From: an uncultured Bacteroidota bacterium
GTDB lineage: Bacteria; Bacteroidota; Bacteroidia; Chitinophagales; Chitinophagaceae
DNA length: 6,735 bases
NCBI GenBank assembly: GCA_946479055.1
Contig: CAMLEX010000287.1
Span: forward strand, 1-6,735
Reading direction: 5' to 3'
The notes under the pieces were generated by a model. It saw nothing but the letters and a program-made list of their open reading frames with translations, searched no databases and was not told where the DNA came from. The position numbers and the translations under genes are program-made. How positions within the stretch are numbered: position 1 is the stretch's first letter; the number at the start of each line of letters is the position of its first letter. Shown piece by piece: positions 6,215-6,735 of the stretch.

Positions 6215-6592
6215 ATGGCAATGCATATCACACCAGATAATCGTTTAAAGAAGCTGATTGTAATCGGCGACCGCCTCCTGATAAAGCCCACTAAACCAAA
6301 TGAACAAACCGCTAGCGGTCTCTACCTGCCGCCCGGTGTGCAGGAAAAAGAGAAAGTGCAACAGGGTTATGTCATCAAAACCGGTCCAGGCTATGCTATA
6401 CCTATACCGGTAGAAGATGAGGCCTGGAAAGGCGAAGAAGAACAAGTGAAATATGTTCCTTTGCAAGCTAAAGAAGGTGATCTTGCTATTTTTCTTCTCA
6501 GTGGTGCTACGGAAGTAATGTATGAAGGAGAAAAATATTTTATCGTACCGCAAAGTGCTGTATTGATGCTGGAGCGGGAAGAAGATTTATAA
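6215..6592 (+). CDS. GroES-family co-chaperonin (Cpn10-like), divergent form
   Basis: From ATG 6215 the protein has 125 residues, longer than the roughly 95 of classical GroES. The frame extends back to a TTG at 6194, but ATG 6215 is preferred because a -7-like element overlaps the TTG. GroES features in order: first strand IVIGDRLLIKP (15-25); mobile-loop region NEQTASGLYLPPGVQEKEKV (29-48), where LYL stands in the place of the hydrophobic IVL tripeptide that docks on GroEL; GYVIKTGPG (51-59); an enlarged, acidic insertion (about 60-86, with AIPIPVEDEAWKGEEE) where the roof loop of GroES lies; and the closing part GDLAIFLLSGATEVMYEGEK (88-107) followed by YFIVPQSAVL. The family caps the GroEL folding chamber in the cytoplasm. 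No groEL follows; the next segment is a repeat. It may be a second, specialised GroES beside a normal groES-groEL operon elsewhere, which is inference. It is divergent from the response regulator with a 145-bp gap. Confidence 0.85.
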   Translation: MAMHITPDNRLKKLIVIGDRLLIKPTKPNEQTASGLYLPPGVQEKEKVQQGYVIKTGPGYAIPIPVEDEAWKGEEEQVKYVPLQAKEGDLAIFLLSGATEVMYEGEKYFIVPQSAVLMLEREEDL

Positions 6593-6612
6593 AGAATGTG
6601 ATTTTTTTGCTA

Positions 6613-6670
6613 CAGATAAACACAAATAAACGCAGAAAAATATGTATTTGTGTTCATCTGCGCTCAGATG
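6613..6670. repeat. imperfect inverted repeat of CAGATAAACACA-like units
   Basis: CAGATAAACACAAATA (6613-6628) and TATTTGTGTTCATCTG (6645-6660) pair over 15 of 16 positions around a 16-nt loop. Other pairings compete: CGCAGA in the loop (6631-6636) with TCTGCG (6657-6662), and CATCTG with CAGATG (6655-6670). The left side is made of similar units (CAGATAAACACA, AATAAACGCAGA), like the 'ATCTGCGTTTATCTGTG' type of intergenic repeat I recall from many bacterial genomes. It lies 21 nt after the GroES-like stop and could also act as its 3' hairpin. No mobile-element gene is attached to it. Confidence 0.6.
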
Positions 6671-6687
6671 TGGACTAACAAGACAAA

Positions 6688-6735
6688 CTAAGACACTACC
6701 TGCGATACCAGCTTTTCTTGATTCATTTCTTTTAT
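6688..6735 (-). CDS. possible 3' end of a minus-strand gene (partial, 15 codons)
   Basis: On the minus strand the frame entering from the right edge reads IKEMNQEKLVSQVVS and stops with TAG at 6690-6688, just before the repeat. The composition is that of an ordinary helical C-terminus. Of the other two minus-strand frames, one is closed by stops within the first dozen bases and the other runs through the repeat into low-quality sequence. Fifteen codons are too few to prove a gene or suggest a product. Confidence 0.3.
   Translation of the reverse strand: MKEMNQEKLVSQVVS

Noticed and set aside
6613..6670. Tandem short units considered as a CRISPR remnant.
   Set aside because: Units are about 12 nt, imperfect, and directly adjacent without unique spacers, and no cas gene is nearby.
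6590..6735. A minus-strand frame running through the right-end repeat to a stop near the GroES-like gene's end, with Cys-rich, Phe-rich residues.
   Set aside because: The translation follows the repeat units, a common source of false small genes; the frame ending at 6688 just outside the repeat is more credible.

Overview
The window reads as an ordinary chromosomal segment of a Bacteroidota bacterium, most likely of the Chitinophagaceae type. The evidence is the AT-rich DNA, the lack of Shine-Dalgarno sequences before most starts, a large TonB-type outer-membrane protein that combines a carboxypeptidase-regulatory-like domain, a plug and a beta-barrel, and the style of the RuvB and response-regulator proteins. 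The family placement is inferred from protein character, not from a database search.

Layout from left to right. At the left edge (1-85, minus) is the 5' end of a gene encoding an exported protein; only its signal peptide is inside the window. Facing away from it is an M23-type metallopeptidase (248-994, plus) with all metal-binding and catalytic residues but no recognisable export signal. It overlaps tail to tail by 6 bp with a small conserved-looking gene of unknown function (989-1285, minus). Next comes ruvB (1388-2422, plus), complete and apparently monocistronic. A 439-bp gap follows; it holds three hairpins in a row, a possible Bacteroidota -7 promoter element, and a leader whose last part can fold over the next start codon. 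That start opens an 804-residue TonB-dependent-receptor-like outer-membrane protein (2862-5276, plus). It converges on an OmpR-type response regulator (5374-6069, minus), which has a clear intrinsic terminator in the convergent gap. Divergent from the regulator is a GroES-family co-chaperonin variant (6215-6592, plus) with no groEL beside it. The right end holds an imperfect inverted repeat built from short CAGATAAACACA-like units and possibly the last 15 codons of a minus-strand gene.

The genes do not form one pathway. They are mostly single transcription units: DNA repair (ruvB), envelope functions (M23 enzyme, outer-membrane receptor), signalling (response regulator) and protein folding (GroES-like). 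I see no CRISPR array, transposase, integrase, tRNA, rRNA, toxin-antitoxin pair, phage gene or defence cassette, and I do not think the window contains a previously undescribed multi-gene system. The points worth a second look are small: the hairpin cluster and the start-codon hairpin before the outer-membrane gene, the signal-less M23 enzyme with its overlapping partner, the GroES variant without GroEL, and the repeat at the right end.
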